A DNA stretch of 17,956 nt from an uncultured Oscillospiraceae bacterium (GTDB taxonomy: Bacteria > Bacillota > Clostridia > Oscillospirales > Acutalibacteraceae). This document shows positions 1 to 6,620 of the stretch, piece after piece; position 1 is the stretch's first letter; every line of letters starts with the position of its first letter. The stretch lies in NCBI GenBank assembly GCA_900540865.1, contig UQHH01000056.1:1-17956 (forward strand), read 5' to 3'. Both the position numbers and the translations under genes were made by a program. Under the pieces are notes generated by a model. It saw only the letters and a list, made by a program, of their open reading frames with translations. It made no database searches and was not told the DNA's origin.

Positions 1-419
1 TGGAAATGGTTCAGTATACCGCGCCGGAGCATTCGGACGAAGCGTTTGACGAGCTTGTGGGGAAAGCGGAGAGAATCGTGCGCGAGCTCGGGCTCCATTA
101 CCGCCTGAGCAAGCTTGCCGCGGGCGACTGCTCGTTCTCGATGGCACGCACCTACGACATCGAGGTGTGGATTCCCAGCATGGAAATTTATAAAGAGGTA
201 AGCTCCGCGTCAAACGCGAGGGATTACCAGGCGCGCCGCGGCAATGTAAAATACAGGGGAGAGGACAAAAAGCTCCATCTTGTCCATACGCTCAACGCGT
301 CCGGCCTTGCGACCAGCAGGGTAATCCCGGCAATCGTCGAGCAGTACCAGAACGAGGACGGCAGCGTCACGGTCCCTGAAGTGCTGCGCCCGTATCTTGG
401 CATAGACGTAATCAAATAA
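1..419 (+). CDS. serS: Seryl-tRNA synthetase, C-terminal part (5' end outside window)
   Basis: SerRS charges tRNA-Ser with serine in the cytoplasm, using ATP. Only about the last 139 residues are present; the frame is open to the left edge, so the gene starts upstream and the first ATG seen at position 6 is internal. The segment carries class II synthetase motif 3 surroundings and typical SerRS phrases: EMVQYTAPEHSDEAF, a GDCSFSMARTYDIEVW stretch, the NARDYQARR stretch of motif 2/3, HTLNASGLATSR, and the C-terminal QNEDGSVTVPEVLRPYLG. The end matches the usual SerRS C-terminus, so the gene is complete on this side. A terminator follows at once, so guaB downstream is a separate transcription unit. 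The identification is secure from the conserved motifs. Confidence 0.96.
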   Translation, partial: EMVQYTAPEHSDEAFDELVGKAERIVRELGLHYRLSKLAAGDCSFSMARTYDIEVWIPSMEIYKEVSSASNARDYQARRGNVKYRGEDKKLHLVHTLNASGLATSRVIPAIVEQYQNEDGSVTVPEVLRPYLGIDVIK

Positions 420-429
420 AGGCAGAATG

Positions 430-467
430 AGGGCGGCGCTTGCTGCCCTTTCTTCTCTTATTTTTTT
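430..467 (+). terminator. Intrinsic terminator of serS
   Basis: Stem 430-437 (AGGGCGGC) pairs with 442-449 (GCTGCCCT) around a GCTT loop, with one G-U pair. A pyrimidine-rich tail ending in seven T follows at 461-467. It lies 10 bases after the serS stop codon. Confidence 0.75.
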
Positions 468-478
468 CACGTGAAAAA
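463..478. promoter_or_regulatory. Perfect 16-bp palindrome resembling a parS site
   Basis: TTTTTCACGTGAAAAA is a perfect palindrome. It matches the ParB/Spo0J site TGTTTCACGTGAAACA at 14 of 16 positions; the two differences are symmetric (second base from each end). It sits just upstream of the guaB -35 box and overlaps the T-tract of the serS terminator, so it could also be an operator of guaB or a chance product of flanking A/T runs. Assignment as parS is an inference. Confidence 0.35.
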
Positions 479-493
479 CCTAGAAAAAAGCTG

Positions 494-522
494 TTGACAA
501 ACAAGGAAAACACTGATAAAAT
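494..522 (+). promoter_or_regulatory. guaB promoter (sigma-A, extended -10)
   Basis: The -35 box TTGACA is at 494-499 and the -10 box TAAAAT at 517-522 with a 17-bp spacer. A TG at 514-515 makes an extended -10. Transcription would start near 529, giving a leader of about 65 nt with a small hairpin (CGGGC 539-543 with GCCCG 553-557). No riboswitch is recognisable in it. Confidence 0.85.
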
Positions 523-594
523 CGGAATAATTATTTATCGGGCCGGCGTTGTGCCCGGAACTTTTCAAAAATAGAAAACGGGAGGAAGAATTTA

Positions 595-2073
595 ATGCTG
601 AACACAGAGTTTGAGAAGAAATTCATCAAAGAAGGCCTGACGTTCGACGATGTTCTGCTGGTTCCGGGTGAGTCGTTCGTTGAGCCCCGCTCAGTCGATA
701 TTAAGGCAAAGCTTACGAAGAGCATTACGCTGAACACACCGCTGATGACCGCGGCGATGGACACAGTTACGGAGACACGCATGGCAATCGCTATTGCGAG
801 AGAGGGCGGCGTCGGCATTATCCATAAGAATATGACGATTGAGCAGCAGTCCGACCAGGTCGACAGGGTAAAGCGCTCAGAAAACGGCGTAATCGTCAAC
901 CCGTTTTATTTAGCGCCGGAAAACACCGTCAACGACGCAAACCAGCTCATGGCAAAGTATAAGATTTCCGGCGTGCCGATTTGCCGTGAAGGAAAGCTCG
1001 TCGGCATTATAACGAACCGCGATTTGCGCTTTATGACGGAATACGATTATTCCCTGCCGATTTCAGACGTGATGACCAAGGAGCACCTTGTGACAGCTCC
1101 CGTTGGAACAAGGCTTGAGGACGCGCAGGAAATTCTGCGCCAGCATAAAATCGAAAAGCTTCCGATTGTTGATGAAAACGGCTATTTGAAGGGCCTTATC
1201 ACAATCAAGGATATTGAAAAGTCCATGCAGTACCCGAACTCCGCGAGGGACGCGGCAGGAAGGCTGCTCTGCGGCGCGGCAGTCGGCGCTACGCCCGACG
1301 TGCTCGAGCGCGTTTCCGAGCTCGTCAAGAGCCAGGTCGACGTAATTGTACTCGACAGCGCGCACGGCCATCAAATCAACGTCATCAATACGGTAAAACG
1401 GATTAAGAAGGCTTACCCGAACGTCCAGCTCGTCGCCGGCAACGTCGCAACGGCGGAAGGAACGCTCGCGCTAATCGACGCGGGCGCTGATTGCGTTAAA
1501 ATCGGTATCGGTCCCGGCTCTATTTGTACGACGCGTGTAGTCGCGGGTATCGGCGTTCCGCAGATTACGGCGATTTACGACGCGGCGTGCGCCGCTTCAA
1601 AATATGGAATCCCGATTATCGCCGACGGAGGCGTGAAATATTCGGGCGACATTGTAAAGGCGCTCGCCGCGGGCGGCAACGTCGTCATGATTGGCTCGCT
1701 CGTCGCGGGCTGTGAAGAGTCCCCGGGAGACAGCGAAATTTACCAGGGCAGGCAGTTCAAGGTCTACAGGGGCATGGGCAGCCTCGGCGCAATGGGCAAG
1801 GGCAGCCAGGACCGTTACTTCCAGAGCGGCTTTAAGAAGTTTGTCCCGGAAGGCGTGGAGGGCCGCGTTCCCTATAAGGGCGCTCTCTCTGAAACCGTGT
1901 ATCAGATGATAGGCGGCCTGCGCGCCGGTATGGGATATACCGGCTGTAAGGATATAGAAGAGCTTCACGAGAAGGCAAAATTTGTCCGGATTACGGGCGC
2001 GGGGCTTAAAGAAAGCCACCCGCACGACATCCATATCACGAAAGAAGCCCCGAATTATTCTTTCTCGTTATAA
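595..2073 (+). CDS. guaB: Inosine-5'-monophosphate dehydrogenase
   Basis: IMPDH oxidises IMP to XMP with NAD+, the first committed step of GMP synthesis, in the cytosol. The 492-residue length is typical for bacteria. A (beta/alpha)8 barrel is interrupted by two CBS domains (about residues 95-210; DVMTKEHLVTAPVGTRLEDA and a KLPIVDENGYLKGLITIKDI stretch). The DSAHGH NAD-site motif is at 254-259. The catalytic loop GIGPGSICTTR has the nucleophile Cys311, and the mobile flap carries the Arg407-Tyr408 pair of SQDRYF. The ATG at 595 has a strong GGGAGGA site at 580-586, 8 bases away. The gene is monocistronic: its own promoter lies upstream and a strong terminator downstream. Nothing suggests damage. 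Confidence 0.98.
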   Translation: MLNTEFEKKFIKEGLTFDDVLLVPGESFVEPRSVDIKAKLTKSITLNTPLMTAAMDTVTETRMAIAIAREGGVGIIHKNMTIEQQSDQVDRVKRSENGVIVNPFYLAPENTVNDANQLMAKYKISGVPICREGKLVGIITNRDLRFMTEYDYSLPISDVMTKEHLVTAPVGTRLEDAQEILRQHKIEKLPIVDENGYLKGLITIKDIEKSMQYPNSARDAAGRLLCGAAVGATPDVLERVSELVKSQVDVIVLDSAHGHQINVINTVKRIKKAYPNVQLVAGNVATAEGTLALIDAGADCVKIGIGPGSICTTRVVAGIGVPQITAIYDAACAASKYGIPIIADGGVKYSGDIVKALAAGGNVVMIGSLVAGCEESPGDSEIYQGRQFKVYRGMGSLGAMGKGSQDRYFQSGFKKFVPEGVEGRVPYKGALSETVYQMIGGLRAGMGYTGCKDIEELHEKAKFVRITGAGLKESHPHDIHITKEAPNYSFSL

Positions 2074-2079
2074 TAACTC

Positions 2080-2328
2080 TGTGGAAATTGTGGAAAACTA
2101 GCTCCACCCGGTGCAAACAGACGCACCGGGTGGAGTTTTTTATATAAAAACGCCTTTTTTAGAGGAGAAAACCGCGTTTTTTCCACAATTCCAGGCCGGA
2201 ATTATTTTTTTAAAAACACAAAATATAGAGTTTTCAACATTCAAATAATCAATATAGCTGTAATAATGTGAACTTTTATAACAATTGGTAGTTGGCTTTT
2301 CACATTTTCCACAGTTTCATGTGGAAAA
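2080..2328. repeat. Cluster of DnaA-box-like TTTTCCACA motifs
   Basis: Four exact TTTTCCACA nonamers lie in this gene-free stretch: 2089-2097 (-), 2179-2187 (+), 2305-2313 (+) and 2320-2328 (-). A one-off copy ATTTCCACA is at 2080-2088 (-). Each differs by a single base from the DnaA box TTATCCACA. The last two form a closely spaced inverted pair. Apart from these, the terminator of guaB and the terminator of the next gene, nothing is recognised between 2142 and 2370. DnaA binding is an inference. Confidence 0.4.
2102..2142 (+). terminator. Intrinsic terminator of guaB
   Basis: A perfect 13-bp stem, 2102-2114 (CTCCACCCGGTGC) with 2123-2135, around an 8-nt loop, followed by TTTTTT. It lies 29 bases after the guaB stop. 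Confidence 0.93.
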
Positions 2329-2370
2329 CTCGTTTTATAGGGGAAAACCAAGCGGAAAAAGAGGCCCGCA

Positions 2371-2406
2371 ATTAAAAAATCCACATCTGTATTAGATGTG
2401 GATTTA
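2371..2406 (-). terminator. Intrinsic terminator of the acetyltransferase gene
   Basis: On the minus strand the hairpin AAATCCACATCT / AGATGTGGATTT (within 2377-2406) has a 5-nt loop and is followed by a run of T (plus-strand A run at 2374-2379). It is about 70 bases after the stop of the minus-strand gene at 2478. Confidence 0.75.
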
Positions 2407-2477
2407 AAACAGGAAGGAAACCAAAATAGGTTACCGCTTTGTATACGAGCCCGGCTTATTGAGAAATCAAATGGGCA

Positions 2478-3038
2478 TTATACAGTGGAAGCGTTTCTTG
2501 CGTAATAATCCGCGTCCAGCATGCTTAGGTGGTCTATATCCCTGAATAAACCATCCTTGAGAATCTCACACCGCGCGGTTCCTTCATAGACGAAGCCGCA
2601 TTTTTCCATTACGCGGTAGGAGGCGCGGTTTTCCGACATACAGCGCCCTGAAATCCGTTTGAGCTTTAAAATCTCGAATCCGTATCTCAGAATTGCCTCA
2701 AGGCATTCTGTAGCGCAGCCGGCGTTCCAGTATGCCGGGTTGATAAAATAGCATACTTCAGCGCGCCGGTTTTCTGGGGAAATATTGATTAGCCCAATAT
2801 TGCCGACGTAAGCGCCGTTTGTTTTGCTGAAAATACCAAATTCATAGCCGGTGCCGTGTTTTGCGCTGTTTTTCAGGAACCGGAACCACCAATCTACACG
2901 CCCGCGGGGGTATGGATGCGGAATCGCGTAGGTGGTTTCGTATATTTTTTTATTTGAGACGACCTCCCAAACGGCCTCGGCATCACTATGCTCATATGGC
3001 CGGATATAAAAGCGCCTCGTTTGAATCAAAGGAAACAT
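2478..3038 (-). CDS. GNAT-family N-acetyltransferase, RimJ/RimL type
   Basis: The likely role is acetyl transfer from acetyl-CoA to an N-terminal or small-molecule amine in the cytosol; the true substrate is unknown. The 186-residue product shows the RimJ/L layout: TRRFYIRPYEHSDAEAVWE at the N-terminus, GNIGLINISPENRRAEVCYF in the middle, the acetyl-CoA loop WNAGCATECL (residues 104-113, normally W-x-x-G-x-A-T-E), and the C-terminal SENRASYRVMEKCGFVYEG. The ATG at 3038 is chosen because AAAAGGAGG (3045-3053) sits 6 bases upstream; the longer open frame, which runs back to 3116, has no such site. It is transcribed alone, opposite to guaB and the tRNA operon. Confidence 0.88.
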   Translation of the reverse strand: MFPLIQTRRFYIRPYEHSDAEAVWEVVSNKKIYETTYAIPHPYPRGRVDWWFRFLKNSAKHGTGYEFGIFSKTNGAYVGNIGLINISPENRRAEVCYFINPAYWNAGCATECLEAILRYGFEILKLKRISGRCMSENRASYRVMEKCGFVYEGTARCEILKDGLFRDIDHLSMLDADYYARNASTV

Positions 3039-3206
3039 GCAGCGCCTCCTTTTGGCGAAAGTATCTTTTTTCATGAATCGTAAGAGCCGGGGCTCTGCAG
3101 CAGTATTTAAAACCATACGCTGCTTTTGCTAAAAATTGCGTTCTTTTTTCATAAAACTGAAAATTCAGCAGAAAATAGAGAAGGGGAGAGGAAAAAGAAA
3201 AAACTG

Positions 3207-3235
3207 TTGACAAATGAATTTGCTTATAATATAAT
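3207..3235 (+). promoter_or_regulatory. Promoter of the tRNA-Met/tRNA-Glu operon
   Basis: A consensus sigma-A promoter: TTGACA at 3207-3212, 17-bp spacer, TATAAT at 3230-3235. A second TATAAT at 3225-3230 has only a 12-bp spacer and is not the active one. The first tRNA starts about 20 bases past the expected start site. Confidence 0.9.
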
Positions 3236-3261
3236 AATTCTTGCTCACTGCGAGCATATGC

Positions 3262-3338
3262 GGCGGAATAGCTCAGCTGGCTAGAGCATTCGGTTCATAC
3301 CCGAAGTGTCGTAGGTTCAAGTCCTATTTCCGCTACCA
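3262..3338 (+). tRNA. tRNA-Met(CAU), elongator type
   Basis: A full cloverleaf of 77 nt including encoded CCA. The acceptor stem is GGCGGAA with TTCCGCT (G1-U72 wobble), the D arm GCTC/GAGC, the anticodon stem TTCGG/CCGAA with loop TTCATAC (anticodon CAT), and the T arm GTAGG/CCTAT with loop TTCAAGT. It lacks the initiator hallmarks (unpaired C1-A72, three G-C pairs in the anticodon stem). It closely resembles the elongator tRNA-Met of Bacillus. A tRNA-Ile2 with lysidine is less likely but cannot be fully excluded from sequence. Confidence 0.95.
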
Positions 3339-3341
3339 TAC

Positions 3342-3416
3342 GGCCCGGTGGTCAAACGGTTAAGACACCGCCCTTTCACGGCGGTAATACGAGTTCGATT
3401 CTCGTCCGGGTCACCA
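3342..3416 (+). tRNA. tRNA-Glu(UUC)
   Basis: A cloverleaf of 75 nt with encoded CCA. The acceptor is GGCCCGG with CCGGGTC, the anticodon stem CCGCC/GGCGG with loop CTTTCAC (anticodon TTC), and the T loop TTCGATT. It lies 3 bases after tRNA-Met and is cotranscribed with it. Confidence 0.96.
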
Positions 3417-3419
3417 CGT

Positions 3420-3454
3420 CGAAGCAAAGTGTACGCTTTGCTTCGATTTTTTTT
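3420..3454 (+). terminator. Intrinsic terminator of the tRNA operon
   Basis: A perfect 10-bp stem, CGAAGCAAAG (3420-3429) with CTTTGCTTCG (3436-3445), then a run of eight T at 3447-3454. Confidence 0.95.
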
Positions 3455-3673
3455 GCAAAAAAATTATTTGGCAGCTCACCTGCCCATTCTTTCCTCAAAG
3501 GCTGAACCGCTTTTCGGGACTTCCGGTTTTTAAAAGTAAGTATGTTTTGCTCCCGGTTTTTTCATATAATATGGAGTGTGTTATTTGCTTTCCCGTCCTC
3601 CGCAAACCATTACGGTTTGCGGAGCGTTTTAATTCAACCCCATTTTTATAAGAAAAGAAGGAAGCGGGGGGCG
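3455..3673. other. Gene-free stretch with one hairpin
   Basis: No credible gene is seen here. A perfect 11-bp stem, CTCCGCAAACC (3598-3608) with GGTTTGCGGAG (3614-3624), is followed by only four T (3627-3630). A TATAAT at 3565-3570 precedes it but has no good -35 box. It could terminate a short unrecognised transcript on the plus strand. On the minus strand the hairpin lies downstream of the deaminase gene but has no T run in that direction. Confidence 0.3.
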
Positions 3674-4189
3674 TTATGGCTCTATTTTCTGGTCAAACGT
3701 AAGCGTAAGGCGGCTCTGTTCAGGAACAAAATGCCTGACCCGCACGCCTGCCGCGTGGAACAAACGCTTAGAAGCGCGTACGCTGTCAAGCCCCGCGTAT
3801 TTGTCGTCAAGATAGACGACCTCGCGGATACCGGCCTGAATAATTGCTTTGGCGCAGCCGCTGCACGGAAATAGTGAAACATAAATTTTTGCGCCGTTTA
3901 AATTCCGCCCCTGCGCGCCGATAATTGCGTTGAGCTCCGCACACATGACATAGGAGTATTTTGTGTCGAAATCGTTTCCCTCGCGCTCCCATGGAAAATC
4001 CTCATCACGGCAGCCGCGGGGCAAACCGTTGTAGCCGCTCGACAGGATGATATTTTCAGGATAACCGTGCAGGCCCGTGCTCACAATACAGGCCCCGACC
4101 TGGGTATGCGGGTCCTTGCTGCGCTGCGCGGAAAGAAGGGCGATTCCCATAAAATAAGTGTCCCAGGAGATATAATCCATCCGTTTCAT
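3674..4189 (-). CDS. dCMP deaminase (ComEB/DCTD-like)
   Basis: This enzyme converts dCMP to dUMP, feeding thymidylate synthesis. The 171-residue product has the substrate loop QRSKDPHTQVGACIV (22-36), the SGYNGLPRGC stretch, the zinc and catalytic motif C83-A-E85, and the second zinc half PCSGC (Cys109, Cys112). Most dCMP deaminases have H-A-E at the first site; here Cys takes the His place, as in the cytidine deaminase branch, and Glu85 is kept as the proton shuttle. The remainder is a typical dCMP deaminase (AIIQAGIREVVYLDDKYAG). The ATG at 4189 follows AAAGGAG (4197-4203) by 7 bases, which favours it over the Met at codon 4. It is a single gene. Close relatives such as late-competence ComEB share the fold and reaction. 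Confidence 0.93.
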   Translation of the reverse strand: MKRMDYISWDTYFMGIALLSAQRSKDPHTQVGACIVSTGLHGYPENIILSSGYNGLPRGCRDEDFPWEREGNDFDTKYSYVMCAELNAIIGAQGRNLNGAKIYVSLFPCSGCAKAIIQAGIREVVYLDDKYAGLDSVRASKRLFHAAGVRVRHFVPEQSRLTLTFDQKIEP

Positions 4190-4203
4190 ATATAAGCTCC
4201 TTT

Positions 4204-4668
4204 ACGAATCATTGGCATACGTTTACAACCAAAGTATCCCTTGGCCCGTGACGGGTTTGGCTGTGTTCGGAGGGCGCGCTGCCGGGCATAATACGGCCCC
4301 CATTTTTATATACGCCTGCCGGCGCAGCGGAAAGAAAATAGGGTAAGAGCATGTTTGACTTGACTGTAAACATAAGCGACACCCACTTAAAATTATTCTA
4401 CCCCTATATTTTAGCATAAAAAGTCGAAAAATAGGATATTGGACGGCTTCATATAAGGAAATTTTATCCCGGCGAAAAAATTAAAAGCATGTTTGTCCAT
4501 TTAGGATACTTTCTTATTATAACATGAATCGTAAACGTAAGAGCAAATAGGGAAGTTTTTTCCCATAGAAGAAAATGGAATAGGTATCGGAAAAACAAGC
4601 CGGCGGCTGCCCTGTTATCATCATATCCCGATACCCGCAGAAACTTTGTGTGGAACCCAAGGAGACAG
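4204..4668. other. Gene-free stretch between dCMP deaminase and the gerQ terminator
   Basis: The two open frames here (minus strand, 4223-4417 and 4464-4712) have no ribosome binding site and low-complexity, Cys/Phe-rich translations, so they are not called. Two minus-strand extended -10 candidates could drive the dCMP deaminase: TGC-TAAAAT (4408-4416) and TGT-TATAAT (4516-4524). Both lack a clear -35 box and would leave leaders of about 210-320 nt. Distant 8-bp arms GGTATCGG (4583-4590) and CCGATACC (4628-4635), and a hairpin ATGTTT/AAACAT near 4351-4372, show some RNA-structure potential. No known RNA family is recognised. Confidence 0.3.
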
Positions 4669-4717
4669 AAAAACGGCTGAAAAGAGCCCTTCCAAGGAAG
4701 GCAGCAATTCAACCGTT
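4669..4717 (-). terminator. Terminator of the cwlJ-gerQ operon
   Basis: On the minus strand a long hairpin has outer arms 4708-4717 and 4672-4681 (9 of 10 paired) and an inner stem GCCTTCC/GGAAGGGC. It is followed by TTTTT (plus-strand A run at 4669-4673). It lies 46 bases beyond the gerQ stop. Confidence 0.7.
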
Positions 4718-4762
4718 TATATAAAGGACTATTTATAAAGGATTTTTGCTGTCCATCGCGGC

Positions 4763-5167
4763 TTACCGCTGGCTGCCGGTGGAATTATTGCTGTTTGACA
4801 ATAGGTTATAATTCCGGTTGGGCCGCTGTCCGGGGAAATAAAAATAAACGAATTTAATCGAAAAAATGTCGCATACGATAAAATTGTTTGCTTCGTCGTC
4901 GTACAGCGTGACGTAGCTCGTACCTACAAAATACAGGATGCCCTGCTTGCGCATGATACGTTCCGTGCCGACTAAAAATTCAATTACGACAAATTCGCCG
5001 ACATTGTCGGCCAGAATCCGCTGCATGGAGCCGCGCATTTCCTCCGTGTCAAAATCAATCGGCGGCGGCGTAGTAAAATCCGGAGACATGTTGCTAAGCC
5101 CCCGGCGGCTGCTGTTTTGATTGACCATGTTTCTCCCTCCCATATAGTTTTGCGGTTTTTGGTCCAT
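4763..5167 (-). CDS. gerQ: Spore coat protein GerQ-like
   Basis: In Bacillus, GerQ (YwdL) is a spore coat protein needed for the cortex hydrolase CwlJ to act and be retained in the spore. This product has 134 residues. Its N-terminal third is polar and disordered-looking (Asn, Gln, Pro). The conserved core is about residues 43-115: a helix GSMQRILADNVGEFVVIEFL followed by beta strands, with ILYFVGTSYVTLYDD and VCDIFSIKFVYFYFPG. The tail is Asn/Ser-rich. Length is shorter than the Bacillus protein (about 180), mainly at the N-terminus. The ATG at 5167 is chosen because the longer frame would overlap cwlJ; a weak AGAGGG lies upstream. It is directly downstream of cwlJ (56 bases), the same order as in Bacillus, which supports the name strongly. 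Confidence 0.82.
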   Translation of the reverse strand: MDQKPQNYMGGRNMVNQNSSRRGLSNMSPDFTTPPPIDFDTEEMRGSMQRILADNVGEFVVIEFLVGTERIMRKQGILYFVGTSYVTLYDDEANNFIVCDIFSIKFVYFYFPGQRPNRNYNLLSNSNNSTGSQR

Positions 5168-5223
5168 GTTGAATACCCTCTTTCCAATACGATATTGTTG
5201 TAATGGGACGTATATTTTTATAT

Positions 5224-5667
5224 TTATGTGTCTGCATAGGCCTCGGTAGGATTGTAAAAGCAATGGTCTCCTATACGGATAACAAAACGGCCGACGGTAG
5301 AAGGAAAAAATTGCGGGCATGTTGCGGCGTAGGGATTAAAATACCAAAGGGCAAAGCCTAAATTAGTAAGGCGGTTTCCTGCGATTGCCCAGTTGGCAAT
5401 ATCATAATGTATCTGTTGTGGGCGCATGTTGTAAATGTTTTGTATGTTATACTGGCCGCCGACGGTTTCCCTGACACATGTAAATTGTCCCTCCTGAAAT
5501 ACAACCGCGCGGATTGAACTTTCCAGGCGCCCGTATTCCCCGTAGGTAATATTTACCCGGTTCATCACAACACACGCGACGGCTTTCATGCCGGTTTCTC
5601 CTTCTCCGCCCGCTTCGCATTCGATAATCCGAGCCAGGATTTCCAAATTGGAAAATGACAATCGCAT
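5224..5667 (-). CDS. cwlJ: Spore cortex-lytic enzyme CwlJ (SleB/CwlJ hydrolase domain)
   Basis: CwlJ degrades the peptidoglycan cortex (muramic-delta-lactam-containing) during spore germination and acts at the cortex/coat boundary. The 147-residue product consists of the Hydrolase_2 domain alone, with no signal peptide or binding domain, as in Bacillus CwlJ (about 142 residues). The motif ARIIECEAGGEGETGMKAVACVV-like region spans residues 12-34 with the likely catalytic Glu18; then VFQEGQFTC, and the C-terminal ALWYFNP...RIGDHCFYNP core. The ATG at 5667 is preceded by AAAGGAGA, while the upstream Met at 5697 has no site. It is the first gene of a cwlJ-gerQ operon, expected to be expressed in the mother cell (sigma-E); only a weak match to such a promoter (CATATGAT, 5694-5701 region) is seen. 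Confidence 0.93.
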   Translation of the reverse strand: MRLSFSNLEILARIIECEAGGEGETGMKAVACVVMNRVNITYGEYGRLESSIRAVVFQEGQFTCVRETVGGQYNIQNIYNMRPQQIHYDIANWAIAGNRLTNLGFALWYFNPYAATCPQFFPSTVGRFVIRIGDHCFYNPTEAYADT

Positions 5668-5829
5668 TCTCTCCTTTCCCGTTAGTCTATAAATCATATG
5701 ACGGCAAAAGGAAAGTTATTCTTTTAAAAGCCATGGGACTTCTATGGCGGTAAGAATAGCTCAATTTCCTGGAAAAGAGGCAATGCCAGCCAACGCCAAT
5801 CTTTACAGAAAATTCCTTGTAAAGCCGTA

Positions 5830-5874
5830 TTGACAGGAACCGCTATGCTGTGTTACTATATACCGGTAGTCAGT
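5830..5874 (+). promoter_or_regulatory. padR promoter with overlapping palindromic operator candidate
   Basis: The -35 box TTGACA is at 5830-5835 and the -10 box TACTAT at 5854-5859 (18-bp spacer). The palindrome TACCGGTA at 5861-5868, lying inside ACTATATACCGGTAGT, falls on the start-site region. That is where an autoregulating PadR repressor would be expected to bind. The promoter is read from the sequence; the operator role is inferred. Confidence 0.6.
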
Positions 5875-5918
5875 AAGACTGCATAAAAGTAATACAAAAT
5901 AGCGAAGGAGCGGTTATT

Positions 5919-6254
5919 TTGGAAAATCTCACCGAAATGCTCAAGGGTGTACTGGAGGGCTGTGTACTTGAAATCATAAGCCGAGAGGAAACGTACGGCT
6001 ATGAAATTACACGCCAGCTCAACGCCCTCGGCTTTACGGACATTGTGGAAGGGACGGTTTACACCATACTTGTGCGGCTTGAAAAAAACGGGCTGGTCGA
6101 TATGGAGAAAAAGCCTTCCGCCTTGGGCCCGCCGCGCAAGTTTTATGCGCTCAACGACGCAGGGCGCGAAAAATTACGCTGCTTTTGGGTGAAATGGGAA
6201 TTTGTCGCGTCAAAAATCTACGAGTTGAAGGGAAGGGGCAAGCAGGATGATTGA
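5919..6254 (+). CDS. PadR-family transcriptional regulator
   Basis: A small winged-helix DNA-binding regulator of 111 residues. It shows the standard PadR N-terminal domain: LKGVLEGCVLEIISREETYGYEITRQL, then the recognition helix region DIVEGTVYTILVRLEKNGLV, then the wing KKPSALGPPRKFYALNDAGREKL. A short C-terminal dimer helix follows. The start is TTG at 5919, set by AAGGAG (5905-5910) 8 bases upstream; no ATG fits. It overlaps the next gene by 8 bases (ATGA-type coupling), a layout common for PadR plus DUF1048 pairs. PadR proteins often repress their own operon and respond to toxic compounds; the ligand here is unknown. Confidence 0.93.
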   Translation: MENLTEMLKGVLEGCVLEIISREETYGYEITRQLNALGFTDIVEGTVYTILVRLEKNGLVDMEKKPSALGPPRKFYALNDAGREKLRCFWVKWEFVASKIYELKGRGKQDD

Positions 6255-6600
6255 AATTTTTAAAAAGCTGGTTGGGGACAAAAAAGAGTACAGGGAAATG
6301 ATGGCCAGGGCAAAGGCTTTGCCGGAGGATTACCGATACGTATATGATAAAATTCAGAAGTATATGTGGAATTTTGCCGCTGGGGATGGCTACGATATGT
6401 TAAAAATCCAGTACGAACTGATTGATTTGTTTGAGTCGGGTGCGGCGGCTGGAAAACAGGTTCTGGATATTACAGGAACCGACGTCGCGGCATTTTGCGA
6501 CGAGCTTTTGCAAAATGCAAAGACGTATACCGGAAACTGGCGTGAGGAGCTCAACCGGGACGTTATGAAAAAACTCGGGGGCAGCGGCACGGCAGATTAA
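6247..6600 (+). CDS. DUF1048-family protein
   Basis: A protein of 117 residues with unknown biochemical function. It is predicted mostly helical and soluble, with no signal or membrane segment. The pattern (FKKLVGDKKEYREMMARAKALPEDYRYVYDKIQKYMW, then an acidic helix, then FCDELLQNAKTYTGNWREELNRDVMKK) matches the DUF1048 family, whose members usually sit next to PadR regulators in Firmicutes. Translation is coupled to padR by an 8-base overlap; GGGGCAAGCAGG provides a weak binding site. The operon ends at a strong terminator. A partner or effector role for the PadR regulator is a guess from context only. Confidence 0.8.
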   Translation: MIEIFKKLVGDKKEYREMMARAKALPEDYRYVYDKIQKYMWNFAAGDGYDMLKIQYELIDLFESGAAAGKQVLDITGTDVAAFCDELLQNAKTYTGNWREELNRDVMKKLGGSGTAD

Positions 6601-6620
6601 TCATTTTGCGGGCAGGCAAT

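Noticed and set aside
6..419. A separate small gene starting at the ATG at position 6
   Set aside because: The frame is open to the left edge and the translation is the C-terminal domain of seryl-tRNA synthetase.
523..594. A purine riboswitch or PurR box before guaB
   Set aside because: The leader is only about 65 nt, with one small hairpin and none of the conserved motifs.
3262..3338. Initiator tRNA-fMet
   Set aside because: It has a G1-U72 pair and no run of three G-C pairs in the anticodon stem, so it is an elongator type.
4223..4712. Two minus-strand open frames of 64 and 82 codons
   Set aside because: No ribosome binding site, Cys/Phe/Leu-rich composition unlike the real genes here, and the second overlaps the gerQ operon terminator.
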